From Bacillus sp. J37 (GTDB taxonomy: Bacteria; Bacillota; Bacilli; Bacillales; Bacillaceae), in NCBI RefSeq assembly GCF_000518865.1, contig NZ_JAEK01000041.1, positions 4,659 to 48,853 of the forward strand: 44,195 nucleotides of DNA, written 5' to 3'. Of this stretch, positions 32,782-42,057 are shown in pieces; within the stretch, counting starts at the first letter, position 1; every line of letters starts with the position of its first letter. Made by a program: the position numbers and the translations under genes. Under the pieces are notes generated by a model. That model did no database searches and was not told the DNA's origin. It saw nothing but the letters and a program-made list of their open reading frames with translations.

Positions 32782-32810
32782 ATTATAACACACAAAAGAA
32801 CACTTGTTCT
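32782..32810 (-). promoter_or_regulatory. Toxin promoter with overlapping LexA (DinR) box
   Basis: On the minus strand an extended -10, TGTTATAAT (TATAAT at 32787-32782), has only a weak -35. Over the -35 region lies GAACAAGTGTTC (32809-32798), a perfect fit to the Bacillus LexA box GAAC-RNRY-GTTC and palindromic. LexA bound here would block the promoter, so DNA damage should induce the toxin. Confidence 0.75.
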
Positions 32811-32812
32811 AT

Positions 32813-33063
32813 ATCGATAATCTTAAATAAATTTTAAAAACAACAGATAAAGATGTAAGATTTTTCACTAAAAATTAAAAATATGTTTTGATTGTCTAGA
32901 TAAGAAGTCTGATAAATCAGGGCAAGGTTAAAAGAATCCCTTTCTTTTTGCAGGTAACTTTCTTTCTGGATAAGTTTACGTTTTTCCTTACAAACATTCT
33001 TAAGATTTCCTTTAGAATTTAACTGATAAATTTCCCATTGCTTTATGCGAATGCACTCAAAAA
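32813..33063. other. Intergenic stretch, no gene recognised
   Basis: AT-rich; short minus-strand frames without ribosome sites. Nothing could be assigned. Confidence 0.4.
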
Positions 33064-33831
33064 TTAAAAACCATTTTCCACTAACCACTTCATAATCATT
33101 TCTTCTCTTCTCTTTACATCACCAAGCTGAGGATCGTATTTACGCATTTTCTTCTGTGCAACAATAGTTCCATCTACCATAAACAATACTCTTTCCGTTT
33201 TGGCTGCCACCTTAGCATCATGTGTAACGAGCATGATGGTTGTCCCTTTCCTATTAATCTCTTCCAGAATGGCCATAATGTCTGCGGAGGATTTGGAGTC
33301 TAATGCTCCTGTTGGTTCGTCTCCAAATAGGATATCCGGTTCATTGATCAATGCTCTGCAGATCGCCACTCTCTGCAGCTGCCCGCCTGATCCTTGAGTG
33401 ATTTGATGATCAGCAAGCTTTTCAATTCCTGTCATTTCCATCAGCTTTTTTGCTTTTTGATAGACAGCATGTTTATCTGCCTTTTTTGATACAAGAGCAG
33501 GAAACATCACATTGTCAATCAATGATAGATTTTTTAATAAATTAATATCTTGAAAGATAAATCCCATGTTCTTCAAACGAAGCTGTGCCAGTTCTTCTTC
33601 CTTCATGCTGCCGATTTCCCTGCCGTTAAATGTCACACTGCCGGAAGACATTCGATCCATTCCACTTATATTATAAAGCAATGTGGATTTCCCGCTTCCG
33701 GATGGTCCCATTACCGATACGAATTCACCTTTTTCTATATCCAGGTTGATATCCGTCAAAATATGAAGTTCATTGTCTTTTCCTAATGCTACTTTTTTGT
33801 TCATCCTTTTTGCTTCTACTATATTGCTCAT
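33064..33831 (-). CDS. ABC transporter ATP-binding protein (MacB/LolD type)
   Basis: A 255-residue ATPase. Walker A GPSGSGKST, Q-loop FIFQDIN, signature QGSGGQLQR (a variant of LSGGQ), Walker B ILFGDEPTGALD, H-loop VTHD. It pairs with an FtsX-type permease encoded upstream on the same strand, as in peptide/bacteriocin or antibiotic-resistance ABC systems. ATG 33831 has GGAGG 7 nt upstream. The gap of 196 nt to the permease is unusually long for this gene pair and probably reflects loss of the permease 3' end. No two-component system lies nearby. Confidence 0.9.
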   Translation of the reverse strand: MSNIVEAKRMNKKVALGKDNELHILTDINLDIEKGEFVSVMGPSGSGKSTLLYNISGMDRMSSGSVTFNGREIGSMKEEELAQLRLKNMGFIFQDINLLKNLSLIDNVMFPALVSKKADKHAVYQKAKKLMEMTGIEKLADHQITQGSGGQLQRVAICRALINEPDILFGDEPTGALDSKSSADIMAILEEINRKGTTIMLVTHDAKVAAKTERVLFMVDGTIVAQKKMRKYDPQLGDVKRREEMIMKWLVENGF

Positions 33832-34027
33832 CGATATTCCTCCCATGCAAAATATGAAGATCAAAGTCTATTTCCTCAAAGGATTCCGGGATGCTTTCAG
33901 GATAAAAGGGTTGGTATCAATACTCAGGAGATTTCTCCTGGTTCTCCAGAAATGCCGTCTTTACCAGTAGCATGGTTAGTCCTGTTACCTTTTTAAAGCG
34001 AGAGATATATCATCTTTTACGTGTACC

Positions 34028-36205
34028 TTACATAACATAAATATCGTCAAACCAACGAATAAAATCAATGCTAACGGACAAAGCAGCCAAGTCTGCCATA
34101 TATTGATGACTAATTTGCTTTGATGTTAATCCGACACTTCGCATGATGGCGTTCTGAGACATATCCTTTGATAAAAGCATCCGAAGAAATAATGCTGTGA
34201 TGAAGACAGCTATGATGATCGCGATGGCTATTCCACCTATCACGACGGTACCCATCTGCTCTATGATATGTCCAAGCGTCTGCTGCGTATATTCGCTGAT
34301 ATCATTTACTTGAGCCGTGCTAAAAGCATTTTTGTAGTCGTCCATTTTCTCAAGTTTATTAACGCCTGGAGCCAAATCCATGCTCACAATATACCAAAGA
34401 ACAGCCTCTTTATTTACGCCAAGACTTGTATGAGCCTTTGCTGTTTTACCGCCGTTTGTAATATCTTGATAAATACCCGTTACTTTCAATGTCTGTGCTG
34501 TCTCGCCAGCCTTTACGACTACTTCATCTCCCACTTTCTTGTTTAATCCATCACTTCCCGCATTTGCATAGGAAAGTGAGATTTCCCCTTCACCCTCTGG
34601 TGCTCTCCCTTCCAAATAAGTTAATGGAAATACGGAAAAATCCCCTGTTTCAATATTCATATAGTCCCAGGAACCTTCCTCATTTTTGACCTGATAGGAG
34701 CTTGTATTGTAGGCAGCATGCTTTTCAATATCTGAATCATTCTTCAGTTCGTCCTGCAGCTTTTGAAAATCTTCTGTAATCGTATCTGTCTTTCGTAAAT
34801 CGATTCGCATGTCGGATATTCCTATGCCCATGTAGGTGGAAAATTCCGGTGAATTCATGGTGTTATATATATTCAGAGGAAGGATCACGATTAATGTACA
34901 TACGATAAAAATTACAACCAGCAGCCTGTATAATTTGAATCGTTTCCATACATCTCTCAGTCCCATGTAAATATTGGTGCTGAAAAATTTGTTCTTAAGC
35001 AGTGGAAAACTGTATTTTCTGTTCTTTCCGCTCTCCAAAGCAACTTTTTTAAAAGCTTCCACTGCAGAAATCTTATCGATTCTTTTCAGTACATTTTTGC
35101 AGTAGAACACAATCATGAAGTAGACAACTAACGGAGCAATAAGAGATAGAATATATTTTAAGTCTCCTGATAAATCTGAAGATAGGTAAAGTCTCATATT
35201 CCCGTTTAATAGATTGACCACTGCAAAGGACATGAGATAGCCTATGATACCGGCAGCTATTGACATGACTCTGTATTTGTTTAGATAGATCTTTTTTATA
35301 TCCTTTTTGGATAGTCCGATTGCTTTCATCACACCGATTTCTCTTATATCTTCATCAATTGTTGCCAGAAACGTAAGTCTGATACAGAGGGAAGCAATAA
35401 TAATCAGCAGAATACTGATCAGTATAATGACCATTGCAACTGCGGCATCTGACATTGCATTAAATAGTATAAAAATAGTTCCTCCTACTGTAGGCCCATT
35501 TGCCGGAAGACCTGATTCGATATATGCAGTCTGAACAGCAGAAGAATCCCCGTTTTCATTCAACTTAAATTCGATGAGATATTCCAGTTCCATCCCCTCG
35601 ATTTCAAGCATTTCATCATAGTCATTCTGATTGATCACAAACCGTTTCGAAGAAGTAAGAGAAGAGTTCATTTCATAGTCTCTTGCATAATCTGAAATGA
35701 CAAACAATTTTTCGTCCTCTCCACTTTTGACGCTAATCGTTTCACCTATTTCTAAGTCATACTGTTCCATAAAATAAATAGGAACCGCAACGAACCCTTC
35801 CTTTACATCCAGCTTTTCATTATCCAAGTCCAATATAAAATCAAATTCATCATTTTGTACAACAAATGAAATATCCTGTACCGTTCCAGCCATCGTTTGA
35901 TTGTTACCAAAATGAATAGTATGTCCATCCAAAGTCAGAAGCTCCATCGTTTCCTGCATCGCTATATGCTCACGCTGTTCTTCTGTAAATTGATCGATTT
36001 TTTTCTGGTCATATTCTCCGGCATGCATCTGTGTTATATCTGCTGGTACGGCATGTTCTTGTAATTCGGACATTGACTGAATGAGATTTGCCATATTATG
36101 AATGGCACTTGCCGCCAAAATAACAGCCATTGTGATAAAGACAAATACTGCTGTTGTTACCATTTTGTTCCTAATGAAATCATTCTTGACCATTTTCAAA
36201 AACAT
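34028..36205 (-). CDS. FtsX-type ABC permease, C-terminally shortened
   Basis: A 725-residue membrane protein with two FtsX/MacB-like halves. Segment 1 (about 16-36) precedes a large extracellular domain, then three segments near 262-375 including IREIGVMKAIGLSKKDIKKIYL. The second half opens near 440 (LYRLLVVIFIVCTLIVILPL) and has its own extracellular domain. After the segment at about 665-690 and RMLLSKDMSQNAIMRSVGLTSKQ (in pieces: SQNAIMRSVGL), the expected last two membrane segments are missing. Instead the frame ends in an unrelated hydrophilic tail. It is probably non-functional. GGAGG lies 8 nt before ATG 36205. Confidence 0.8.
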   Translation of the reverse strand: MFLKMVKNDFIRNKMVTTAVFVFITMAVILAASAIHNMANLIQSMSELQEHAVPADITQMHAGEYDQKKIDQFTEEQREHIAMQETMELLTLDGHTIHFGNNQTMAGTVQDISFVVQNDEFDFILDLDNEKLDVKEGFVAVPIYFMEQYDLEIGETISVKSGEDEKLFVISDYARDYEMNSSLTSSKRFVINQNDYDEMLEIEGMELEYLIEFKLNENGDSSAVQTAYIESGLPANGPTVGGTIFILFNAMSDAAVAMVIILISILLIIIASLCIRLTFLATIDEDIREIGVMKAIGLSKKDIKKIYLNKYRVMSIAAGIIGYLMSFAVVNLLNGNMRLYLSSDLSGDLKYILSLIAPLVVYFMIVFYCKNVLKRIDKISAVEAFKKVALESGKNRKYSFPLLKNKFFSTNIYMGLRDVWKRFKLYRLLVVIFIVCTLIVILPLNIYNTMNSPEFSTYMGIGISDMRIDLRKTDTITEDFQKLQDELKNDSDIEKHAAYNTSSYQVKNEEGSWDYMNIETGDFSVFPLTYLEGRAPEGEGEISLSYANAGSDGLNKKVGDEVVVKAGETAQTLKVTGIYQDITNGGKTAKAHTSLGVNKEAVLWYIVSMDLAPGVNKLEKMDDYKNAFSTAQVNDISEYTQQTLGHIIEQMGTVVIGGIAIAIIIAVFITALFLRMLLSKDMSQNAIMRSVGLTSKQISHQYMADLAALSVSIDFIRWFDDIYVM

Positions 36206-36444
36206 TTTCTTTTCCTCCCTCCTGTATGCTTTTTTTACGAAAGGTCCCATCAAATTTGGCCCTTTAATCGTCTGAACATTTCGAAATGATTCTCTTTTTA
36301 CTATAAAATAAAGATCACCTTTCTTTAAGCTTCCCAGGTCTGATGCATGACTACGACCTGAGAAGTATAGCTTTCTACAATCGCATAAGCCCTTATCTGA
36401 TGAATGTATGTTGCGATTTACTCTTCCTTATTATGGATGAAGGC
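36206..36444. other. Intergenic stretch upstream of the permease
   Basis: It must hold the permease promoter; none was clear. No gene seen. Confidence 0.35.
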
Positions 36445-36484
36445 AAAAAAAGACACGAGCCCGGTATTTAGCCTTGCTCGTGTC
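36445..36484 (-). terminator. Terminator of the nitroreductase gene
   Basis: GACACGAGC (36452-36460) pairs with GCTCGTGTC (36476-36484), followed on the minus strand by TTTTTTT. Confidence 0.9.
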
Positions 36485-36592
36485 TAGGAAACTGCTTGTA
36501 ATATTCGTGTCTACCTTTCTGCATCCGTTTAGAAACGCGAATGCATTTTGAGGTAAAACTTGCAAAATTCTTCCATGTTTATGATTATTAAG

Positions 36593-37267
36593 TTAGTTAA
36601 TCCACTGTACAACATCTTCCATAGCCCGACGAGTTTTCGGGCGTGCCGGATCCTGTTCGCGATAGCCGAAGGCAACCATAGCTGATACAGCAAGCTTGCC
36701 ATCTTCAAGAAGTCCTTCCTTCTCCAAAATCTCATTTACTTTGTCATAACTAAAGCCTTCAATCGGACAAGAGTCAATGCCGATTTGCGCGGCAGCTGTC
36801 ATCATATTGCCCAGCGCAATATATGTTTGCTTGCTCGCCCAGTCATACAATGCACGGTCGCTTTCAAATAGATGCTGATCTTCTTCTTGAAAGCTTCTAT
36901 ATCTCGGTTTTAGTGTCTCAAGTAAATCATCAGGCATCTGCTTCACATGCTTTTGCAACTGCTGAACATACTCAGAATCATATCTTACATCTGTACGTGC
37001 AAGAATAATAACAAAATGGCTTGCAGTCGGCAGTTGTCCTTGGGCACCCCATGAAACCTCTCTTAGCTTTTCACGAAACTCCTTATTTTGTACAACAAGG
37101 AATTTCCACGGCTCATATCCAACCGAACTTGGAGACAAACGGCCTGTTTCCAATATGAATCTAAAATCTTCATCGGAAATTTTCTTCGTTGGGTTAAATA
37201 CCTTTGTTGCATGGCGAAAATTGTATGCAGCAAGGATCTCTTGTTTTTTAGCGTCATGATTGCTCAT
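36593..37267 (-). CDS. NAD(P)H-dependent nitroreductase (YfkO-like)
   Basis: A 224-residue flavoprotein of the nitroreductase family. It has the FMN-binding start YNFRHATKVFNPTKKIS, then RLSPSSVGYEPWKFLVV, the QTYIALGNMMTAAAQIGIDSCPIEGF helix (read as YIALGNMMTAAAQ), and AVSAMVAFGYR near the end. It acts in the cytosol as a dimer, reducing nitro compounds and quinones. No strong ribosome site is evident right before ATG 37267; the family start supports it. Single gene with its own terminator. Confidence 0.88.
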   Translation of the reverse strand: MSNHDAKKQEILAAYNFRHATKVFNPTKKISDEDFRFILETGRLSPSSVGYEPWKFLVVQNKEFREKLREVSWGAQGQLPTASHFVIILARTDVRYDSEYVQQLQKHVKQMPDDLLETLKPRYRSFQEEDQHLFESDRALYDWASKQTYIALGNMMTAAAQIGIDSCPIEGFSYDKVNEILEKEGLLEDGKLAVSAMVAFGYREQDPARPKTRRAMEDVVQWIN

Positions 37268-37437
37268 GGTGATATCATCCTCTTCTTCATAAATTACAAA
37301 AACCAGTTTTGTTCAAGACATATTGTATATAAATTAGCTTGCTTTTATCAAAGAATTAGCTCTAACTTTCAAACTAATCTCTCTTTCATCTTCCTCTAAG
37401 AGTGGTTTTGCTTCATTTTCACCAGTCTCCCCTTGCT

Positions 37438-39201
37438 TCACAACTCATACTTCTTCATTTTAAGATATAGCGTATTTCGGCTAATCTTCAACATCCTTGC
37501 AGCTTTGCTTATATTCCATCCAGCTGATGTTAGTGCCTGGGTGATGGCCTCTTTTTCCGTCTGTCCAAGTGAAGAAGGTTTTTTTTCTACACTTGCTAAT
37601 GCTTGAGTTTGCTGTTCATACACATCTTCAAAGTGTAACTCATCCGCCTTAATCTCGTTTCCTACAGCCAAAAAGGAGGCTTGGATGAGGACACTTTTAA
37701 GTTCTCTGATGTTTCCCGGCCAATGATAGGAGAGGATTTTTTGCTTTGCGTCATCTGATAACATGACTGTTGAATGGTCTAATGTATGTATGAAATGCTC
37801 AGCTAATTCAAGGAGGTCGGTTCTGTCTTTCAGCGGCGGGAGGGTAATAAAAATTCCTTTAAGCCGGTAGTACAAGTCCTCACGAAAGCGTCCTGCCTTT
37901 ATTTCTTCACGTAAATTTTTGTTTGTAGCCGCAATGACCCTTGTGTTAATCGGGATAACTTTGACACCACCGACTCGTGTTACAATATTTTCTTGTAAAA
38001 CACGGAGTAAAGCCGCTTGGGCCTTTAAGGACATATCGCCAATTTCGTCAAGAAAGATGGTTCCCCCGTTTGCTGCTTCAAATTTTCCTGGAGATCCTTT
38101 GTGATTCGCCCCTGTAAATGCCCCTTTCTCGTAACCAAATAATTCACTTTCGATAAGATTTTCCGGGATTGCACTACAATTCACAGCGACAAAGGGTTTC
38201 GAAAATCGTGAGCCGTGGCTATGTAATGATTGGGCAATAAGTTCCTTTCCTGTCCCACTTTTCCCGTAAATAATAACAGGGTAATCAAAAACAGCCGCCT
38301 TTGTTATCATGCTTCTAATCTTTTCTATTTTAGGACAAGACCCAATGATATCTGAGGTGCTGTATAGTTTTTTTGCCGGCTCGTCCTCCTTTTTTGCTTT
38401 GTTTAAAGAAACGACGGAGCTGTATACTTTCTGTGATTGATCAGAGATGACCTCAAACGAGTACCCTTTTGCGACATGAAATTCATCACCGATGCAATCT
38501 TCTCCTAAGATTAAACGGGCTTTTTGATTGGCACGAATAATCGTATTTTCACGGTCAAGGGTAAGAAGCGGAACGGTTGATAAGTTTGATGTTACCTCAA
38601 GCTCTTTTAATGCTAACACTTTTTCTTGCTTCGTCTGGTCAAGAAGCAGCCGGGTCTGTATACTTTCGGCCATCATCGTTGTCAAGGAAATCGTAAAAGG
38701 GTGATACATCTCTTTTTTTGCACTAATATTAATCGCACCAATTAACTCGCCGGTTGGAGAATAAATGGGACTTGCTGCACAGGTAAGAAAGTGGTTCTTC
38801 ACATAGAAATGGTGATCAGCATGCGTTATGATTGGTTTCTTTTCATAGATGGCGAGCCCCATCGCATTTGTGCCCTTTCTTTTTTCAGACCAATTGGAAC
38901 CAACTGGCAAATAATCAATCGTCTCATTTCGTTCCAGATGGCCCATTTTGTAAATAATGGTTCCATTTCGATCAACAATCACTGTGACGAGTCCGTGTGA
39001 GTGGATGGCAGGATAAAGGTTTTCTAAAATGAATGTTGCGTGGCGAATCATCGACTCATTTTCAGTTAATACCTCCTGTAAGGCATTACCGGTTAAAATT
39101 GAGTCATCCATAGGATCATAGGGTGAAAGTCCAAACTTTTGACAACGCTTCCAAGAACGGTCGATTATATCAACCCGCTCGACAAGGTACTCCTGTAGCA
39201 T
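37438..39201 (-). CDS. Sigma-54-dependent activator (AcoR-like)
   Basis: A 587-residue enhancer-binding protein. A GAF-type sensor lies at about 50-190, and a PAS-like stretch at 205-270. The AAA+ core has Walker A GKSGTGKE near 315, GAFTGA near 361 (the loop that contacts sigma-54), and Walker B GGTIFLDEIGDM. A Fis-type HTH is at about 545-585 (AARMLKISRNTLYLKMKKY). AGGGGG lies 8 nt before the ATG. It is divergent from fdhA-aquaporin, whose promoter is of the -24/-12 type, with a palindrome between the genes as probable binding site. The GAF domain probably senses an alcohol, aldehyde or related metabolite. Confidence 0.92.
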   Translation of the reverse strand: MLQEYLVERVDIIDRSWKRCQKFGLSPYDPMDDSILTGNALQEVLTENESMIRHATFILENLYPAIHSHGLVTVIVDRNGTIIYKMGHLERNETIDYLPVGSNWSEKRKGTNAMGLAIYEKKPIITHADHHFYVKNHFLTCAASPIYSPTGELIGAINISAKKEMYHPFTISLTTMMAESIQTRLLLDQTKQEKVLALKELEVTSNLSTVPLLTLDRENTIIRANQKARLILGEDCIGDEFHVAKGYSFEVISDQSQKVYSSVVSLNKAKKEDEPAKKLYSTSDIIGSCPKIEKIRSMITKAAVFDYPVIIYGKSGTGKELIAQSLHSHGSRFSKPFVAVNCSAIPENLIESELFGYEKGAFTGANHKGSPGKFEAANGGTIFLDEIGDMSLKAQAALLRVLQENIVTRVGGVKVIPINTRVIAATNKNLREEIKAGRFREDLYYRLKGIFITLPPLKDRTDLLELAEHFIHTLDHSTVMLSDDAKQKILSYHWPGNIRELKSVLIQASFLAVGNEIKADELHFEDVYEQQTQALASVEKKPSSLGQTEKEAITQALTSAGWNISKAARMLKISRNTLYLKMKKYEL

Positions 39202-39279
39202 TTGCTTGTCCCCCTTTAAATAGTAACGGTTTCTCTAAGTCTATTATACTACCTGTGTAAATATTTCCAAGTTTAAATG

Positions 39280-39308
39280 AACAACCGTCCTAAAATAGGA
39301 CAGTTGTT
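39280..39308. promoter_or_regulatory. Upstream activator palindrome
   Basis: ACAAC-c-GTCCTA, 3 nt, TAGGAC-a-GTTGT: near-perfect dyad with 12-nt arms, centred about 85 nt upstream of the -24 box. It is placed as an enhancer site for the divergent activator, and could also autoregulate it. Confidence 0.7.
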
Positions 39309-39376
39309 GTTCAGAATTTAAACAGATTTAATACCCGTTCATCATAAAAAGTGGCTCTAAATAAATAGTTTGGAGC

Positions 39377-39393
39377 TTGGCACGCTTCTTGCA
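39377..39393 (+). promoter_or_regulatory. Sigma-54 (-24/-12) promoter of fdhA
   Basis: TTGGCACG-CTTC-TTGCA fits the sigma-54 consensus TGGCACRNNNNTTGCW at every fixed position. The fdhA start codon is 49 nt downstream. Confidence 0.92.
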
Positions 39394-39441
39394 CTATATA
39401 AAGTGAACTACCTAACATTTATCTTAAGGGGGAATTGCAAA

Positions 39442-40656
39442 ATGAGTGGAAACAGAGCAGTCGCATATATAAAACCAGGTAAGGTGGAAATACAGGACAT
39501 AGGCTATCCCGATTTGGTGTTAAGAGATGGCCCAGGTGTTAATCCACTGAATGTTGGTCGTAAGTGTAACCATGGTGTCATTTTAAAAGTGGTCACAACG
39601 AACATTTGTGGAAGCGATCAACATATGGTGCGCGGAAGAACAACCGCTCCAACCGGACTTATTCTTGGACATGAAATTACAGGTGAAGTCATTGAAGTTG
39701 GAAGTGATGTTGAGTTCATTAAAAAAGGCGATCTCGTATCTGTGCCTTTTAATATTGCTTGCGGTCGCTGTCGCAGTTGTAAAGAGCGTGACACTCATAT
39801 TTGTGAAAATGTAAATCCTGATCGTCCGGGTTCAGCGTATGGCTATGTTGATATGGGCGGATGGGTCGGAGGTCAGTCCGAATATGTGATGGTACCGTAT
39901 GCTGATTTCCAGCTATTAAAATTCCCTGATAAAGATCAGGCAATGGAAAAAATAAAAGATTTAACCATGCTCTCAGATATATTTCCAACAGGTTATCATG
40001 GTGCAGTCAGTGCCGGAGTCAAACCAGGTTCGACGGTTTATATTGCAGGAGCAGGTCCGGTTGGGTTAGCAGCAGCACACTCAGCTCAATTACTCGGTGC
40101 CGCTGTCGTCATTGTCGGTGACCTGAACGCTGAGCGTCTTCAACAAGCAAAAAGCTTTGGTTGTGAAACTGTAAACCTTCGTGAACATCCGGATCTTGGT
40201 GAGCAAATTGAACAAATTTTAGGTGTTCCTGAAGTCGACTGTGCCGTTGACTGCGTAGGATTTGAAGCATCAGGACATGGAGCAGATGCAGGTGAAGCGC
40301 CCGCAACCGTACTTAATTCAATTATGACCGTAACACGTGCCGGCGGGAGACTTGGTATTCCAGGGCTTTATGTAACTGGGGATCCTGGTGGAATCGATGA
40401 AGATGCACAAATCGGGACATTAAAGGTGCGTCTTGGTCTTGGTTGGGCAAAAGCACATACCTTTGTAACCGGACAAACACCTGTAATGAAATACCACCGT
40501 GACTTAATGGCAGCGATTTTAAGTGGAAGAGCACAAATTGCGAAAGCCGTAAATGCAACGGTTATCTCTTTAGATGATGCGCCAAAAGGATATCAAGCGT
40601 TTGATCAAGGTGCAGCGAGAAAGTTTGTCATTGACCCGCATGGACTTGTAAAATAG
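39442..40656 (+). CDS. fdhA: Glutathione-independent formaldehyde dehydrogenase (zinc MDR family)
   Basis: A 404-residue zinc-dependent medium-chain dehydrogenase, similar along its whole length to the Pseudomonas putida enzyme as I recall it. It shows NICGSDQHMVRGRT (catalytic Zn cysteine), LGHEITGEV, the structural zinc loop CGRCRSCKERDTHIC, GAGPVGLAAA for NAD, and GLGWAKAHTF and GQTPVMKYHRDLM near the end. It oxidises formaldehyde (and related aldehydes/alcohols) with tightly bound NAD, without glutathione. AGGGGG lies 9 nt before the ATG. Under sigma-54 control with a divergent activator; followed by an aquaporin gene 12 nt later. Confidence 0.9.
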   Translation: MSGNRAVAYIKPGKVEIQDIGYPDLVLRDGPGVNPLNVGRKCNHGVILKVVTTNICGSDQHMVRGRTTAPTGLILGHEITGEVIEVGSDVEFIKKGDLVSVPFNIACGRCRSCKERDTHICENVNPDRPGSAYGYVDMGGWVGGQSEYVMVPYADFQLLKFPDKDQAMEKIKDLTMLSDIFPTGYHGAVSAGVKPGSTVYIAGAGPVGLAAAHSAQLLGAAVVIVGDLNAERLQQAKSFGCETVNLREHPDLGEQIEQILGVPEVDCAVDCVGFEASGHGADAGEAPATVLNSIMTVTRAGGRLGIPGLYVTGDPGGIDEDAQIGTLKVRLGLGWAKAHTFVTGQTPVMKYHRDLMAAILSGRAQIAKAVNATVISLDDAPKGYQAFDQGAARKFVIDPHGLVK

Positions 40657-40668
40657 AGGAGGTCTGTC

Positions 40669-41427
40669 ATGGAACCCCCAGTTCTGTTCAAACGATGTGT
40701 GGCTGAAGGTATTGGTACTGCTTTACTCGTACTCATTGGTGCTGGAACAGCGGCGTTTAATGGGGTCATTACAGCAAGTAATAATGCGGCGACAACGCTT
40801 GCGGATATCGGCGTGATAAGTGTTGCCTTTGCGATTGTCGTCATGGCGATGATTTTTACAATTGGAAGAATCTCTGGTTGTCATATTAACCCTGCCGTTA
40901 CAATTGGTTTAGCAGTCACCGGTCACTTTGCTTGGAAAGAGGTTCCCGCCTACCTCCTCGCTCAGAGCCTTGGCGGTATCATCGGTGCAATGGCAATTGT
41001 TGCTGTTCTTGGAATGGATGGTATCCACCTTGGAGGTTTAGGTGCAACATCACTTGGTTCAAGTACGGGCTATGTGCAGGGGATGGTTGTGGAAGCAATT
41101 GCAGCATTTGTCCTTATGTTTGTGATTATGGGGATTGCTGTTGATTCGGACGCCCCCGGAAACTGGGCAGGACTTGTGATTGGATTGACTGTAGGGGGAC
41201 TTATCATGTTAACAGCTGGGGCAACTGGGGCTTCTTTTAACCCAGCTCGGACATTTGGTCCCTATGTGATGAATAGTTTAGCAGGCGGTACGATCAGCTG
41301 GGCACAGTTCCCGATTTATGTGATTGGACCGATTATCGGTGCGATAGGTGGAGCGGTTGCTTATAAAGGGTTAACGACAACAAAGCAGCAGAAGGTGGGA
41401 ACTGACCAGCACTCTGTTAAAGGATGA
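40669..41427 (+). CDS. Aquaporin / glycerol-facilitator family channel
   Basis: A 252-residue MIP-family channel with six membrane segments and both pore motifs: NPAVT in GCHINPAVTIG and NPART in SFNPARTFGP. AGGAGG lies 6 nt before the ATG and 12 nt separate it from fdhA, so they share the sigma-54 transcript. The residue before the second NPA arm does not settle water versus glycerol specificity by eye. Its coupling to an aldehyde/alcohol dehydrogenase suggests it lets the small polar substrate or product cross the membrane. Confidence 0.9.
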   Translation: MEPPVLFKRCVAEGIGTALLVLIGAGTAAFNGVITASNNAATTLADIGVISVAFAIVVMAMIFTIGRISGCHINPAVTIGLAVTGHFAWKEVPAYLLAQSLGGIIGAMAIVAVLGMDGIHLGGLGATSLGSSTGYVQGMVVEAIAAFVLMFVIMGIAVDSDAPGNWAGLVIGLTVGGLIMLTAGATGASFNPARTFGPYVMNSLAGGTISWAQFPIYVIGPIIGAIGGAVAYKGLTTTKQQKVGTDQHSVKG

Positions 41428-41555
41428 ATCGATGAAGTGTTTGAGGACTGTGGGATGCTTCGAGGCTGGAGATAAAAAACCGTTTATAATTAGCCAATTT
41501 AGTTAAAGGCAAAATTTTAGGTTCAATACTTAAATCTAATGAATTCTACCTTTGA

Positions 41556-41580
41556 AGGGAAAACCATTGCGGTTTTCCCT
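41556..41580 (+). terminator. Probable terminator after the fdhA-aquaporin operon
   Basis: AGGGAAAACC pairs perfectly with GGTTTTCCCT around a 5-nt loop; the T-run after it is weak (ATTATTA). Confidence 0.5.
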
Positions 41581-41584
41581 ATTA

Positions 41585-41898
41585 TTACGCTACTAAAGCT
41601 GCCATTCTTATTTTGACTGCTATAGAAGCTAATTTACTTGCATAGACACACCTCCCCCCTTAGCTCTTAATAGACCATGAAACCTTTTGAACTCCGTATT
41701 TCCCCTTCCATGGAAGCTCCTTTTCTATGAACTCCTCAGTTTTTGATTTTAAGTAAAATTCTGCAAGAATTCTTATAGACCTATTTTAGATACACTCATC
41801 CCTTTGTTGGCACTCCTTACATTTTTAATACAAGTATTGATAACCTCCTTTATGTTTACTTCTATGTTAATGCTTGTCTCAATTCCAGGTTTAATCAT
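41585..41898 (-). pseudogene. Possible decayed small gene
   Basis: On the minus strand ATG 41898, with GGGAGG just upstream, opens a 41-codon frame that ends at 41773. Another frame then continues with plausible coding character (LKSKTEEFIEKELPWKGKYG) to a stop and resumes to about 41585. The pattern suggests one gene broken by a frameshift and a stop. I do not recognise the family. Confidence 0.3.
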
Positions 41899-42057
41899 GG
41901 CACCTCCCTTCCCTTAGGAATATATACACGGGCAATACGGCTTGGCTTAACAAACATGTAATAGAACCTAAATTCCGTTTTTACATTACCTCAATAAAGG
42001 CTTAAATTTCGTTTGTTAGCATCAAATAGTAATCAAAATTTTATAAGGAGGTAATGA

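Noticed and set aside
32834-33088. 84-codon minus-strand frame after the ABC ATPase
   Set aside because: It overlaps the ATPase end in another frame, has no ribosome site and resembles no family.
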